From the NCBI RefSeq assembly GCF_020615385.1, contig NZ_JAJAVB010000019.1:53606-117605 (forward strand): a DNA stretch of 64,000 nt. Reading direction: 5' to 3'. The notes under the pieces are model-generated. The model ran no database searches, was not told the origin of the DNA, and saw nothing but the letters and a program-made list of their open reading frames with translations. Below are positions 16,716-27,085 of this stretch, piece after piece. Within the stretch, counting starts at the first letter, position 1. Each line of letters begins with the position of its first letter. This DNA comes from Jiella soli (GTDB taxonomy: Bacteria > Pseudomonadota > Alphaproteobacteria > Rhizobiales > Rhizobiaceae). The position numbers were made by a program, and so were the translations under genes.

Positions 16716-18359
16716 TCAGACGGCCGCGACCTGCCGCATGATCGTCCGAACCTGCCGTTCGCAGTGTTTCAGCTCAAGGAACGCCCGGTACTTCGCCTCG
16801 TGGAAGGCGGCAATGTCCCCGCCGGCCGGACGAACCGTCTCGCCGACCCGGCACATCGCCGCCGCGGCCGAAGTCAGGCTCGGCTGCCGCCGGCTCGCGA
16901 CGGCGCCGACGATGGCGCTGCCGAGGAGGATCGGCTCGCGCGTGGCCGGCAGCGCCACGACGAGGCCGGTCGCATCGGCGAGGATGCGCCGCAGGAGCGC
17001 CGAATGGGCCGCCCCGCCCGAGGCGACGATCGTCCCGAAGGCGACGCCCTTCTCGCGGTTCGCCTCGACGATCTGCCGGGTGCCGTAGCAAAGGCCGCAG
17101 AGCCCGGCGACGAAGAGCTTAGCGAGGCTGTCGAGGCTCTCGATCAGGGTGAGACCGGAGAGGATGGTCGTCGCCTGCGGATCGGCGTCCGGCGAGCGGT
17201 TGCCGAGGAACTCCGGCACGATATGGAGGCCGCCGGCAAGGCTCGCCGCCGCCTCGGCCGAGCCGGCAAGCTCGATCGCGCGGGTCTCGAGGAAGTCGAG
17301 GACGGAGACGCCCGTGGCGGCCGCCTTCGCCTCGGCCTCGCGGTAGGCGGGATGCAGCGCGACGAGATAGTCGAGCGCCGCGCCATAGGCTGACTGGCCG
17401 CCTTCGAGCAGCCAGTAGCCCGGCACCATCGCGCCGAAATACGGGCCCCAGACGCCGTCGACGAAGGCGGGCTCGCGGGTGAGCGCCATGGTGCAGGACG
17501 AGGTGCCCATGATGAAGGCGAGTTCGCTCGCGGGATCGGCCGCCTCGCCCGAAGGCGTCGCTCCGCCCAGCGTTCCGACCCCGCCGGCATGGGCGTCGAT
17601 CAGCGAGGCGCCGACCGGCGTTCCCGCGACGAGACCGAGTTCGGCGGCGGCGCGCTCGCTCAGCCCATCCCCGAGCGGCGTCGCGATGTCGACGACCTTG
17701 CTGCCGATGCGGGCGAAATCGTCCTCGACCAGTTCGCCGAGACCGATCGTGTGGAAATAGTCCGCGTCCCAGCGGCCCTCATGGGCAAGATAGGTCCATT
17801 TGCAGGTGACGGTGCAAACCGAGCGCTCGCGGGCCCCGGTCGCGCGGAAGGAGAGGAAGTCCGCGAGATCGATGAAATGGCCGGCGCGTTCGAAGGTCTC
17901 CGGCTTGTTCTCCTTCAGCCACAGGAGCTTCGGCGTCTCCATCTCCGGCGAGATCGCGCCGCCGACATATTTGAGGACGGGATGCTTCGTCGCATTGATG
18001 CGGGCGGTCTGCTCCAGCGCCCGATGATCCATCCAGACGATGACGTTGCGCTGGTGGTCGCCGGAGGGGCTGACCGACAGCGGCCGCTCGTCCGGGTCGA
18101 GGACCACGAGCGAACAAGTCGCGTCGAAGCCGAGGCCCTTCACCGCGGAGGGGGCGATTCCCGCCGTCGCCAGCGCCTCCCCGACGGCTTCGCAGATCGC
18201 CTGCCAGATATCATCGGAGGACTGCTCGACGACATCGCCCTCCTCGCGCCAGATCCGGATCGGACGCTTGGCCGCTGCGAGAAGCGTGCCCGCTGCGTCG
18301 AACAGGCCGGCGCGGGCGCTGCCCGTTCCCACGTCGATGCCGAGAAACGCCTCAGCCAT
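16716..18359 (-). CDS. FGGY-family pentulose kinase (D-ribulokinase-like)
   Basis: A 547-residue FGGY kinase starting MAEAFLGIDVGTGSARAG, the phosphate-binding loop of the ASKHA fold. LGFDATCSLVVLD and VIVWMDHRAL form the sugar-side region, SLIDAHAGGVGTLGG carries the catalytic Asp, and IVASGGAAHSALLRRI is the C-terminal adenosine loop. Length and the DATCS motif fit the 5-carbon ketose kinase branch (D-ribulokinase) rather than xylulokinase or glycerol kinase. It lies 1.2 kb downstream of mtlK on the same strand and could phosphorylate the ketose from polyol oxidation; substrate is uncertain. Confidence 0.85.
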   Translation of the reverse strand: MAEAFLGIDVGTGSARAGLFDAAGTLLAAAKRPIRIWREEGDVVEQSSDDIWQAICEAVGEALATAGIAPSAVKGLGFDATCSLVVLDPDERPLSVSPSGDHQRNVIVWMDHRALEQTARINATKHPVLKYVGGAISPEMETPKLLWLKENKPETFERAGHFIDLADFLSFRATGARERSVCTVTCKWTYLAHEGRWDADYFHTIGLGELVEDDFARIGSKVVDIATPLGDGLSERAAAELGLVAGTPVGASLIDAHAGGVGTLGGATPSGEAADPASELAFIMGTSSCTMALTREPAFVDGVWGPYFGAMVPGYWLLEGGQSAYGAALDYLVALHPAYREAEAKAAATGVSVLDFLETRAIELAGSAEAAASLAGGLHIVPEFLGNRSPDADPQATTILSGLTLIESLDSLAKLFVAGLCGLCYGTRQIVEANREKGVAFGTIVASGGAAHSALLRRILADATGLVVALPATREPILLGSAIVGAVASRRQPSLTSAAAAMCRVGETVRPAGGDIAAFHEAKYRAFLELKHCERQVRTIMRQVAAV

Positions 18360-18491
18360 GCCGCCTCCCCCTTGTCATTGGGTGCGACCTAGCCGGATTT
18401 TTCGCCTGAAGGAAAGAGGCGCCCCTGCCGCACAGCGGGGCCGCCGGCCCGAGAAAGGAGCCTCGACTGGCGCCGTCCCTCGCCGCAAGCC

Positions 18492-19397
18492 TCAACGCGG
18501 AACGATATGGAATGTCGCAATCGTCGATTCCGACGGCAGATTGCTGTCGCAATCGACGCGGTAGCCGGAAAGATCCAGCGTGACCGCGCCCTTGAGAAGG
18601 CAGTCGTCCGCGAAGGTTTGCGGAATGCCGAACGCGGCCACGGTGCGGTAGAGCCTGTTGCGATAGCCCTCGTGATCGCCAATGCGGTGGGCGATCTCGG
18701 CCCGGATCGTGACGTCGCCCGTCCGGCCTTCGAACCCGGCGGAGATCGAATTGAGATCGGTATCCGTCCGTTCGCCGATCCGGCAGGAGGCATCGTCGCC
18801 GCTGCGCTTGCAGACCGCATCCTGCGGCATGAGGTCTTGGAGCATCGCGGCCTGCTGCGATGCGTCCGTCGCCGAACTCCAGAGAGAACCGCCGCTTGCG
18901 GACCGCGAATCGACCGAAGCCGCCTCGACCGAGGTGCGCACGGCGAAGGAACAGCCTTCGACCGTCCTGGCGAGCACCCCATCCTGGTCACCGAGATCGA
19001 TATGCGGATCGCCCCAATGACGAATGGAGGCCGTCCGGCCGTCCTCGACATCCGCCAGGAGCCCCCGGTCCATGGCCCAGAAGATCACGCGCTTGTCGGG
19101 CTGATACTCGCCACCATCGACCGGAAGCGACCAGGCCGCACCGTCGATCGTGACATCGAATTGCCGCTCCCGCCGCATTTCGCCCTGATCAAGCGACGCG
19201 AACTGCTTCGACCAGATTCCGAATTTCGCGTCCTCGCCGGGCTGGCAGGTGATGGCGACACAGGTGTCGCCTCCCGGCTCGCAGGCATAGGCGCCCCGCC
19301 AGTCGCCGTTCCGGGTCTCCTGCCATTCGGCCGACGCGGGTGAGACGGGCAGGAGCGCCGCGATCAGCGCGGCGGCCAGACATGTCGGATATCGCAT
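18492..19397 (-). CDS. secreted hypothetical protein, 301 aa
   Basis: It starts MRYPTCLAAALIAALLPVSPASAEW, a clear signal peptide with a cleavage site after ASA. The mature part has a Cys-containing N-terminal module (YACEPGGDTCVAITCQPGED) and further Cys pairs, suggesting disulfides in the periplasm. No family recognised. It sits between mtlK and the pentulose kinase on the same strand, with gaps above 120 bp on either side, so an operon link is possible but not supported by spacing. Confidence 0.72.
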   Translation of the reverse strand: MRYPTCLAAALIAALLPVSPASAEWQETRNGDWRGAYACEPGGDTCVAITCQPGEDAKFGIWSKQFASLDQGEMRRERQFDVTIDGAAWSLPVDGGEYQPDKRVIFWAMDRGLLADVEDGRTASIRHWGDPHIDLGDQDGVLARTVEGCSFAVRTSVEAASVDSRSASGGSLWSSATDASQQAAMLQDLMPQDAVCKRSGDDASCRIGERTDTDLNSISAGFEGRTGDVTIRAEIAHRIGDHEGYRNRLYRTVAAFGIPQTFADDCLLKGAVTLDLSGYRVDCDSNLPSESTIATFHIVPR

Positions 19398-19521
19398 CGC
19401 GCAGTCTCCCAGAACGAGCTTTGCGCGATGTCATCGCAGGACAGGCTTGAGCGGGGCTTTCAGGCAGAGACGTTACGGAAGGCGGCGGCGAACCCGTCCG
19501 TCCAGCCGCAGCGGTCCTCCC

Positions 19522-20994
19522 TCACCCATCGCCGAGATACGCCTTCAGCGTCTGCGCGGTGCCCTTCTCGGCCAGCATTCCGAGCCATTTGGCGAACGGT
19601 TCGGCAAAACGCGGCTCATCCTTCAGGGATCCGTAGACGTCCTTCATCGAGAGCCACGCCGACGGGTCGGTCTCGGCGGCCTTCGCACGCTCCACCAGCC
19701 GATCCCAGTTCGGATCGTTCGGCTCGATCACGGCCCCGGAATCCGTCACGCCGCGGCAGTAGCGACACCACAGAGCGCTTTCGAGGGCCAAACCGTCGGG
19801 CTCGCGGCCGGCCTTCAGATTGTCGAGGACGGAGGGCACGATGAATTTCGGCTGGCGGTTCGAGCCGTCGAGGCAGAGACGACGCACCGTGTCGCCGATC
19901 TTCGGATTGGCGAAGCGGCGCTTGATCAGCTGGAAATAGTCGCCGAGATCGGTATCGGGCACCGGCGGGACGATCGGCAGGATCTCCTCGGTCTCGACCT
20001 TTTCCAAGAAGCGCGCGACGAGATCGGTCTCCATCGCCTCATGGACGAAGTGGACGTCGAGCAGCCCGGCCGGATAGGCGATCACTGCATGGCCGCCGTT
20101 GAGAATGCGGATCTTCATATGCTCGTAGGGGGTGACGTCCGGCACGAACTGGACCCCGACCCTCTCCAGCGCCGGGCGACCGGCCGGAAAATCGTCCTCC
20201 AGCACCCATTGCTTGAACTCTTCGCAATAGACCGGCCAGGCATCCTCGATGCCAAAGGTCTCGCGGCAATGGTCGATCTCGCGCTGGCTGGTCGCCGGTG
20301 TTATGCGGTCGACCATGCCGTTCGGAAAGGCGACATTGGTGTCGATCCAGTCGGCGAAGGCGGGATCGGACAGCCGCATCGTGCCGACGACGGCCCGGCG
20401 GCAGACCTTGCCGTTGTGCGGGATGTTGTCGCAGGACATGATTGTGAACGGCTGGATGCCGCGCTCGCCGCGGCGCTTCAGCCCCGCGCCGATCAGGCCG
20501 AAGACGGTCTTCGGCGCCTGCGGATTGGCCCCGTCGGCAGAAATCGCCGGATGCGCTGGATCGAAGACGCCATCGGAATCGACGAAATAGCCGCCCTCGG
20601 TGACGGTCAGCGAGACGATCCGGATCGCGGGATCGGCGAGTGCCTCGATGATGGCTTCGGCATCGCCGACCGGCAGCATGCCCGTCATCGGTCCGGTAAC
20701 CCGGGCGCTGGTGCGGGCATTGTCCTGCTCGACGACGGTGGTGAGGTAGTCCTGGCCGGCGAGCTTGTCGCGCATCGCCTGGTCCGACGGCATCACGCCC
20801 GCGCCGACGATGGCGAAGTCGTGGCCCTCGCCGGTGTTGAAGAGGTCGTCGAGATAGACCGCCTGGTGGGCGCGGTGGAAGTTGCCGACCCCGAAATGCA
20901 GGATGCCGGCGGAGAGGCCCGTCCGGTCATAGCTGAAGACGCTGGCAGTCCTGGCGACTTCCTCGAGGGTGGCGGACGAAAGCCGGACACTCAT
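19522..20994 (-). CDS. mtlK: mannitol 2-dehydrogenase family polyol dehydrogenase
   Basis: A 490-residue long-chain polyol dehydrogenase. The NAD-binding start is ILHFGVGNFHRAHQAVY (31-47), and the catalytic motif K-x4-N-x2-H is complete: Lys294, Asn299 and His302 in MKIRILNGGH. It oxidises mannitol to fructose or arabinitol to a pentulose with NAD+. The ATG at 20994 has AGGAG 7 bases upstream. It is the last gene of the smoE-F-G-K-mtlK order known from Rhodobacter, minus the SDR smoS. Confidence 0.92.
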   Translation of the reverse strand: MSVRLSSATLEEVARTASVFSYDRTGLSAGILHFGVGNFHRAHQAVYLDDLFNTGEGHDFAIVGAGVMPSDQAMRDKLAGQDYLTTVVEQDNARTSARVTGPMTGMLPVGDAEAIIEALADPAIRIVSLTVTEGGYFVDSDGVFDPAHPAISADGANPQAPKTVFGLIGAGLKRRGERGIQPFTIMSCDNIPHNGKVCRRAVVGTMRLSDPAFADWIDTNVAFPNGMVDRITPATSQREIDHCRETFGIEDAWPVYCEEFKQWVLEDDFPAGRPALERVGVQFVPDVTPYEHMKIRILNGGHAVIAYPAGLLDVHFVHEAMETDLVARFLEKVETEEILPIVPPVPDTDLGDYFQLIKRRFANPKIGDTVRRLCLDGSNRQPKFIVPSVLDNLKAGREPDGLALESALWCRYCRGVTDSGAVIEPNDPNWDRLVERAKAAETDPSAWLSMKDVYGSLKDEPRFAEPFAKWLGMLAEKGTAQTLKAYLGDG

Positions 20995-21229
20995 GGGTTG
21001 GCTCCTGATCTGATCGAACTCGTCGGCGCAGAGCGGGCGCACCGCCTTTTCGGCGCGTGCGCGGACCCTGCCGCCGGGATTGAAGCATGGGCGACAGGCT
21101 TGCCTCGCCCGGTTACCTCGTCACATGGCCGCGGACGACGTCCGCCTGCCGCATATTCTCAGCCTGTCGGCCGTGATCGCGACGCGTGCCCGCTCCCGCG
21201 AGGACTGCGCTCCGATCGAAAGAGGCGCC

Positions 21230-22234
<1,005 letters not shown>

Positions 22235-22245
22235 GGTCGGACCCT

Positions 22246-23076
22246 TTACTTGACGGCGCCGAAGGTGAGGCCGCGCACGAGCTGCTTCTGCGAAAACCAG
22301 CCGACGATCAGGATCGGCGCGATGGCGAGCATCGAGGCCGCCGAGAGCTTGGCGTAGAAATTGCCCTGCGGGCTGGAGAAGGAGGCGATGAAGGCGGTCA
22401 GCGGCGCCGCCTGCGTGGTCGTCAGGTTCAGCGTCCAGAACGCCTCGTTCCAGGACAGGATCACGTTGAGGAGCACGGTCGAGGCGATGCCGGGCACCGC
22501 CATCGGGGTCAGGACCCGCAGGATCTCCTGGCGCAGGCTCGCCCCGTCCATGCGCGCAGCTTCCAGGATCTCGCCGGGGATCTCCTTGAAGTAGGTGTAG
22601 AGCATCCAGACGATGATCGGCAGGTTGATCAGGAACAGGACGACGATGAGGCCGAGCCGGGAATCCAGCAGGCCGAAATTGATGAACAGGAGATAGACCG
22701 GGATCAGGACGCCGACTGCCGGCAGCATCTTGGTCGACAGCATCCACAGGAGGACGTCCTTGGTGTGCTTCGTCGGCGAGAAGGCCATCGCCCAGGCTGC
22801 CGGGATCGCGAAGATCAGGCCGAGCAGCGTCGAGCCGAGCGACAGGTAGACCGAATTCAGCATGAAGTGGAAGTAGTTCGACTGGGCCTGGATGGTCCGG
22901 TAGTTCTCCAGCGTCCAGTCGAAGCCGACGAAGACCGGCGGGATCGAGATCGCCGCGAGTTCGCTCTTGAAGGACGTCAGGAACGTCCAGAGGATCGGGA
23001 AGAAGATCAGGAGCCCGACGAACCAGGCAAGGATCGTCATGCCGATCTTGCGCCGGGTGGTAACGTTGCGTGCCAT
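22246..23076 (-). CDS. smoG: polyol ABC transporter permease (SmoG type)
   Basis: A 276-residue inner-membrane permease with six spans. The ABC-importer EAA loop is visible as [17 protein letters not shown]. The N-terminus ([15 protein letters not shown]) is typical of the MalG-like partner in carbohydrate uptake systems. It starts 13 bp after the stop of smoF and runs into smoK with an 11-bp gap, so the three are co-transcribed. Confidence 0.92.
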   Translation of the reverse strand: MARNVTTRRKIGMTILAWFVGLLIFFPILWTFLTSFKSELAAISIPPVFVGFDWTLENYRTIQAQSNYFHFMLNSVYLSLGSTLLGLIFAIPAAWAMAFSPTKHTKDVLLWMLSTKMLPAVGVLIPVYLLFINFGLLDSRLGLIVVLFLINLPIIVWMLYTYFKEIPGEILEAARMDGASLRQEILRVLTPMAVPGIASTVLLNVILSWNEAFWTLNLTTTQAAPLTAFIASFSSPQGNFYAKLSAASMLAIAPILIVGWFSQKQLVRGLTFGAVK

Positions 23077-23089
23077 CTGCCCTCCTCCC

Positions 23090-23962
23090 TTACGCGTCCA
23101 GGTTCTTGCCGATGAGGCGAACGAGGAAGATCGCGACGATGTTGGCGATCACTACGGCGACGATGCCGCCGGCGGACGCTGCGCCGATGTCGCCGTAGGA
23201 CGTCGCCTGCTGGGCGACGAGATAGGTGATGTTGGTGGACTGCGTGCCCGGGCCGCCCTGCGTGGTGACCAGGATCTCGGCGAAGATCGACAGGAGGAAG
23301 ATCGTCTGGATCAGGATCACGACGGTGATCGCGCGGCCGAGATGCGGCAGGGTGATGTACCAGAAGATCGACAGTGCGCCGGCGCCGTCCATTTCGGCGG
23401 CCTCCTTCTGGTCCATCGACAGCGATTGCAGCGCCGTGAGCAGGATCAGCGTGGCGAAGGGAAGCCACTGCCAGGCGACGATGATGATGATCGACAGGAG
23501 CGCGTGATCGGTCATCCAGTCGATCGGTGGCAGGCCGATGGCCTGCAGGAACTGGCCGATGACCCCGTAGACCGGGTTCATCATCATGTTCTTCCAGACC
23601 AGCGCGGCCACCGTCGGCATGACGAAGAAGGGCGCTATGACCAGGAGGCGCACGATGTTGACGCCGTAGAAGGCCTGGTCGAGCAGGAGCGCGACGAGAA
23701 TGCCGCCGCCGACGGTGATGACGAGCACGCCGATAACAAGCATCAGCGTGTTGCCGAGCGCAGCGAGGAAGGTCGGGTCGGTGAGGAAGTAGCTGTAGTT
23801 CTCGAAGCCGACGAAGGGCTGCGACAGCGGATTGTACAGCGTATAGTGCAGCGTCGAGAAATACAGCGTCATCGCCAGCGGCACGATCATCCAGATCATG
23901 AGGGCGATGACCGCCGGGGCCATCATCAGCCGCGCCGCGGCCTTGGTATGCGTGGTCGCCAT
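23090..23962 (-). CDS. smoF: polyol ABC transporter permease (SmoF type)
   Basis: A 290-residue MalF-like permease with six spans and EAA loop EAAEMDGAGALSIFWYITLP. The ATG at 23962 gives MATTHTKAAARLMMAPAVIALMIW, with the first membrane segment in the usual place; longer in-frame starts add unlikely sequence. It lies 224 bp downstream of the binding-protein gene, with a hairpin in the gap. Confidence 0.92.
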   Translation of the reverse strand: MATTHTKAAARLMMAPAVIALMIWMIVPLAMTLYFSTLHYTLYNPLSQPFVGFENYSYFLTDPTFLAALGNTLMLVIGVLVITVGGGILVALLLDQAFYGVNIVRLLVIAPFFVMPTVAALVWKNMMMNPVYGVIGQFLQAIGLPPIDWMTDHALLSIIIIVAWQWLPFATLILLTALQSLSMDQKEAAEMDGAGALSIFWYITLPHLGRAITVVILIQTIFLLSIFAEILVTTQGGPGTQSTNITYLVAQQATSYGDIGAASAGGIVAVVIANIVAIFLVRLIGKNLDA

Positions 23963-24133
23963 GACGGACGTTCCGACCTTTGCGCCGCCCATTGACGCCG
24001 GACGCGCGCGTTTGATTGCTCTACCATCAACGCTGGCTCCGTCCGAGCGCCGCGCATCGGACGGGAAGATCTGACGTCCGCTCCTGCCGAAGCCTTGCGG
24101 ACGCCGTCGGACCGTCTTCGGCCCGGAGGATCC

Positions 24134-24162
24134 GCCGGACGGCCACGAAGGGACCGCCCGGC
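24134..24162 (-). terminator. hairpin between binding-protein and permease genes
   Basis: On the minus strand GCCGGGCGG-N11-CCGTCCGGC forms a 9-bp stem with one G-U pair, 25-53 bp after the smoE stop. No T-run follows. Such hairpins after ABC binding-protein genes commonly stabilise the upstream message or cause partial termination, so that more binding protein is made than permease. Confidence 0.45.
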
Positions 24163-24186
24163 GCATCAGGTCTCTTGGGAGGAGAC

Positions 24187-25506
24187 TTACTTCTTGCCGT
24201 AGCCGGCCCGGCTCATCTCACGCTCGGCCTGGCTCTGCGCGGCCTGGAGCGCCGCATCGACCGACTTCGAGCCGGAGAGCGCCGCAGCCATCTGCTGGCC
24301 GACGGCGGTGCCGAGCCCCTGGAACTCCGGGATCGCGGCGAACTGCAGCCCGTAATACGGCTTGTCATCGGTCGGCGAGGGGTCGGCGTGCTGGATGGCG
24401 TTCAGCGTGGCATCGGCGAAAGGAGCCGCCGAGGTGTACTTGTCGTTCTTGTAGAGCGAGGTACGAGTGCCCGGAGGAACGTTCGCCCAGCCTTCCTTCT
24501 CGGCGACGAGATCGAGATAGTCCTTCGAGGTCGCCCAGGCGATGAAGGTCTCGGCCGCATCCTGCTTCTGCGAGGAAGCCGGGATCGCCAGCGACCATGC
24601 CCACAGCCAGTTGAAGCCGTCGTTCGGGCAGTTCTCGATGCCGCAGGGCGCCGGCGCGAAGCCGACCTTGTCCGGCACCTGGCTCTGCTTGGGATCGGTC
24701 ACGAAGGAGGCCGCGACGGACGCGTCCATCCACATGCCGCACTTGCCCTGGCCGAACAGCGAAAGGTTCTCGTTGAAGCCGTTCGACGCAGCGCCCGGAG
24801 GGCCGTATTTCTGCATCAGGTCGACATAGAGGCTGACGGCCTTCTTCCAGCCCTCGCTCTCGAACTGCGGCTTCCAGTCGGCGTCGAAATAATTCGCGCC
24901 GAACTCACGGGCCATGTTGCCGAGGAAGGCCATGTTCTCGCCCCAGCCCGGCTTGCCGCGCAGGCAGATGCCGTAGACGCCGGCATCCTTGTCGGTGATC
25001 TTGGCCGCCGCATCCGCGATGAAGTCCCAGGTCGGACGTTCGGGCATGGTGAGCCCGGCCTTCTCGAACAGGTCCTTGCGGTAGAGCGTCAGAACGCTCT
25101 CGGCATAGAAGGGCGCCGCATAGAGCTTGCCGTCATTCGACAGCGCGCTGCGGATCGCCGGGATCAGGTCGTCGACGTCATAGCTGTCGTCGAAGCTGAG
25201 CGGAGCCAGCCAGCCCTGCTTCGCCCAGATCGGGACCTCGTAGGTGCCGATCGTCATGATATCGAACTGGCCGCCCTTGGTGGCGATGTCCGTGGTGACG
25301 CGCTGGCGGAGAATGTTCTCCTCGAGCGTCACCCAGTTGAGCTTGATGTCCGGATGCTGCTTTTCGAATTCGGGCGTCAGGCCCTGCATCCGGATCATGT
25401 CGGAATTGTTGACGGTACCGATCGTCAGTGTGGTCTGCGCCGTCGCAGGCGCAGCCGCAAGGGCGAGCAGCGACAACGCGCCCGCCGAAATCGTGTTGAA
25501 TCTCAT
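24187..25506 (-). CDS. smoE: polyol ABC transporter substrate-binding protein (SmoE type)
   Basis: A 439-residue periplasmic binding protein of the sugar-binding family 1. The signal peptide MRFNTISAGALSLLALAAAP ends at TAQ. The mature part has QTTLTIGTVNNSDMIRMQGL, EFEKQHPDIKLNWV and GQFDIMTIGTYEVPIWAKQGWL, typical of mannitol/sorbitol binding proteins. Start at 25506 has GGGAGG upstream. It is the promoter-proximal gene of the operon. Confidence 0.92.
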   Translation of the reverse strand: MRFNTISAGALSLLALAAAPATAQTTLTIGTVNNSDMIRMQGLTPEFEKQHPDIKLNWVTLEENILRQRVTTDIATKGGQFDIMTIGTYEVPIWAKQGWLAPLSFDDSYDVDDLIPAIRSALSNDGKLYAAPFYAESVLTLYRKDLFEKAGLTMPERPTWDFIADAAAKITDKDAGVYGICLRGKPGWGENMAFLGNMAREFGANYFDADWKPQFESEGWKKAVSLYVDLMQKYGPPGAASNGFNENLSLFGQGKCGMWMDASVAASFVTDPKQSQVPDKVGFAPAPCGIENCPNDGFNWLWAWSLAIPASSQKQDAAETFIAWATSKDYLDLVAEKEGWANVPPGTRTSLYKNDKYTSAAPFADATLNAIQHADPSPTDDKPYYGLQFAAIPEFQGLGTAVGQQMAAALSGSKSVDAALQAAQSQAEREMSRAGYGKK

Positions 25507-25863
25507 CGAAGCCTCCCAGCTCGGAAATGGGCATTTGTTCAATGCTGGGGCAAATTCTCACTCCCCGCCCCATCCTGTCAAACGAATTTCATGCCGCAGC
25601 GCACCAATCCCAATGCCGCAGCGCCGCCTTTTCGGCGCCCGTCGCGGCCTCGAACGCGCCCGAGAAACACGGACACCCGCGGCAATGCGCAGGCACTCAA
25701 TTGACAACTAGGAAGCGGTGACCGGAGAAGAAGAGCCTGTTCTGCCGCGACGGTCTTCCGGCATCCGCCCCTCGGCTTCGAGCGCCCGGTCGAGCCGCAT
25801 TGGCGATCTGTCGCGGCCCATTGCGAAACGACAGGATGCCTCGGCCCGCAGGTGGAAGGAGCG
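25507..25863. other. intergenic: smoE promoter region
   Basis: About 360 bp between the SorC regulator stop and smoE start. On the minus strand a consensus TTGACA lies at 25581-25576 with a poor -10 (AGAATT) after 17 bp; it is the best promoter candidate for the operon. No clear operator dyad for the SorC regulator was identified. No gene seen. Confidence 0.35.
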
Positions 25864-26820
25864 TCAGCCGCGCAGGAGCCGCGCTGCCGTCGCCTCGTCG
25901 GTGACGAGGCCGCTGACGATGCCGCCGGCAGCGGCGGCGCGGATCGCGGTCGTCTTCGCCTGTCCCATGGCGAGCGCGATCACCTCGCAGCGGTCGATCG
26001 AGGGAATCGGCGCGCTCGCGACGCGGTCGTTTAGCGGACAGTCGAGGATCCGGCCCTTGGCGTCGAAGACCCAGCCGACGATCTCGCCCACGGCCCCTAG
26101 GGCGATGAGTTCCTCGCGTTCGGCCGCGGTGATGAAGCCGTCGACGAGGAGCGGCGCCCGCTGGCCGAGCTCGCCGATGCCGACGAAGACGACCTCGGCG
26201 CGGGCGGCGAGCGACAGCGTCGACTGGACGACCTTCTGTTCGTGCAGCAGCGCGCGCTCCTCCGGCGAGGAGACGACGACCGGCAGCGGCATCGGGTAAT
26301 GAGGCGCGCGGACCTGGTCGGCCATCGAGAAGATCACGTTGTAGACCGAGGCCGAGCCGTCGGGGGCGATGTTGCCCGTGAGAGAGACGATGCGGTGCTG
26401 CTCGCACACCATCGGCGGCAGGTTCTCGACCGCGGCCTTCAGCGTCCGCCCCGTGCCGATCGCGATCACCGTCGGCGCATCCTGACGCAGCCGCCGCTCC
26501 ATCTCGGCCGCCCCGGCCTCGGCGATGCCAAGGGTCGTCGAGGTCGAGGCGGGATCGGAGGGCACGACTTCCACGAAGCGCAAGCCGAACTTGGCGCGCA
26601 GCTTGGCCGCCAGATCGAGACAGCCCGCGATCGGGTGGTCGATGCGCACACGCACCAGCCCGGCGCTCACGGAGAGGGAGACGAGGCGCTGGGCCGCCTG
26701 GCGCGAAATGCCGAGTCTCGCGGCGATCTCTTCCTGGGTGTTGCCGGCCACGTAGTAGAGCCAGCCGGCCCTTGCCGCCTCGTCGAGCCGCGTCGTGTCG
26801 TCCTCGCGCATCCTGGCCAT
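25864..26820 (-). CDS. SorC-family sugar-binding transcriptional regulator
   Basis: A 318-residue regulator with an N-terminal helix-turn-helix (GNTQEEIAARLGISRQAAQR, about 27-46) and a C-terminal sugar-phosphate-binding domain (VIAIGTGRTLKAAVENLP, then VVFVGIGELGQRAPLL). This matches the SorC / SmoC / DalR group that controls polyol operons. It is the first gene of the block, on the same strand as smoE and 357 bp upstream, so it likely activates or represses the smo operon in response to a sugar or sugar phosphate. Confidence 0.9.
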   Translation of the reverse strand: MARMREDDTTRLDEAARAGWLYYVAGNTQEEIAARLGISRQAAQRLVSLSVSAGLVRVRIDHPIAGCLDLAAKLRAKFGLRFVEVVPSDPASTSTTLGIAEAGAAEMERRLRQDAPTVIAIGTGRTLKAAVENLPPMVCEQHRIVSLTGNIAPDGSASVYNVIFSMADQVRAPHYPMPLPVVVSSPEERALLHEQKVVQSTLSLAARAEVVFVGIGELGQRAPLLVDGFITAAEREELIALGAVGEIVGWVFDAKGRILDCPLNDRVASAPIPSIDRCEVIALAMGQAKTTAIRAAAAGGIVSGLVTDEATAARLLRG

Positions 26821-27032
26821 GTCGTTCCTTCCTCCGCGCGCCTGTTTACGGCGGGCGACGGGAAAGAGGCAATCGTCTCAGACCGCCGTGCGGCTTTGCC
26901 GGCCGTCCGCCCGGATCGGCGCGGAGCTGCCGGAACTGTCGCTCGCGGTCCGGGTCCAGGCCAGTGGGGCGGGAACGCACCTGCCCCGGCACCGTTGGTT
27001 TGCAGTGCAGAGGATTGGCGATTGCATCCAAC

Positions 27033-27045
27033 CAATCATAGATTG
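27033..27045. promoter_or_regulatory. dyad CAATC-ATA-GATTG between two divergent regulator genes
   Basis: A perfect 5-bp inverted repeat about 40 bp before the MocR ATG. Related ATTG/CAAT half-sites recur just upstream (27013-27036). It is a plausible autoregulatory operator for the MocR protein, or a site for the divergent SorC regulator. Confidence 0.35.
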
Positions 27046-27085
27046 TACACAGACAGTCATCCTGAAAGGTTCGAGTCGTCCGGAC

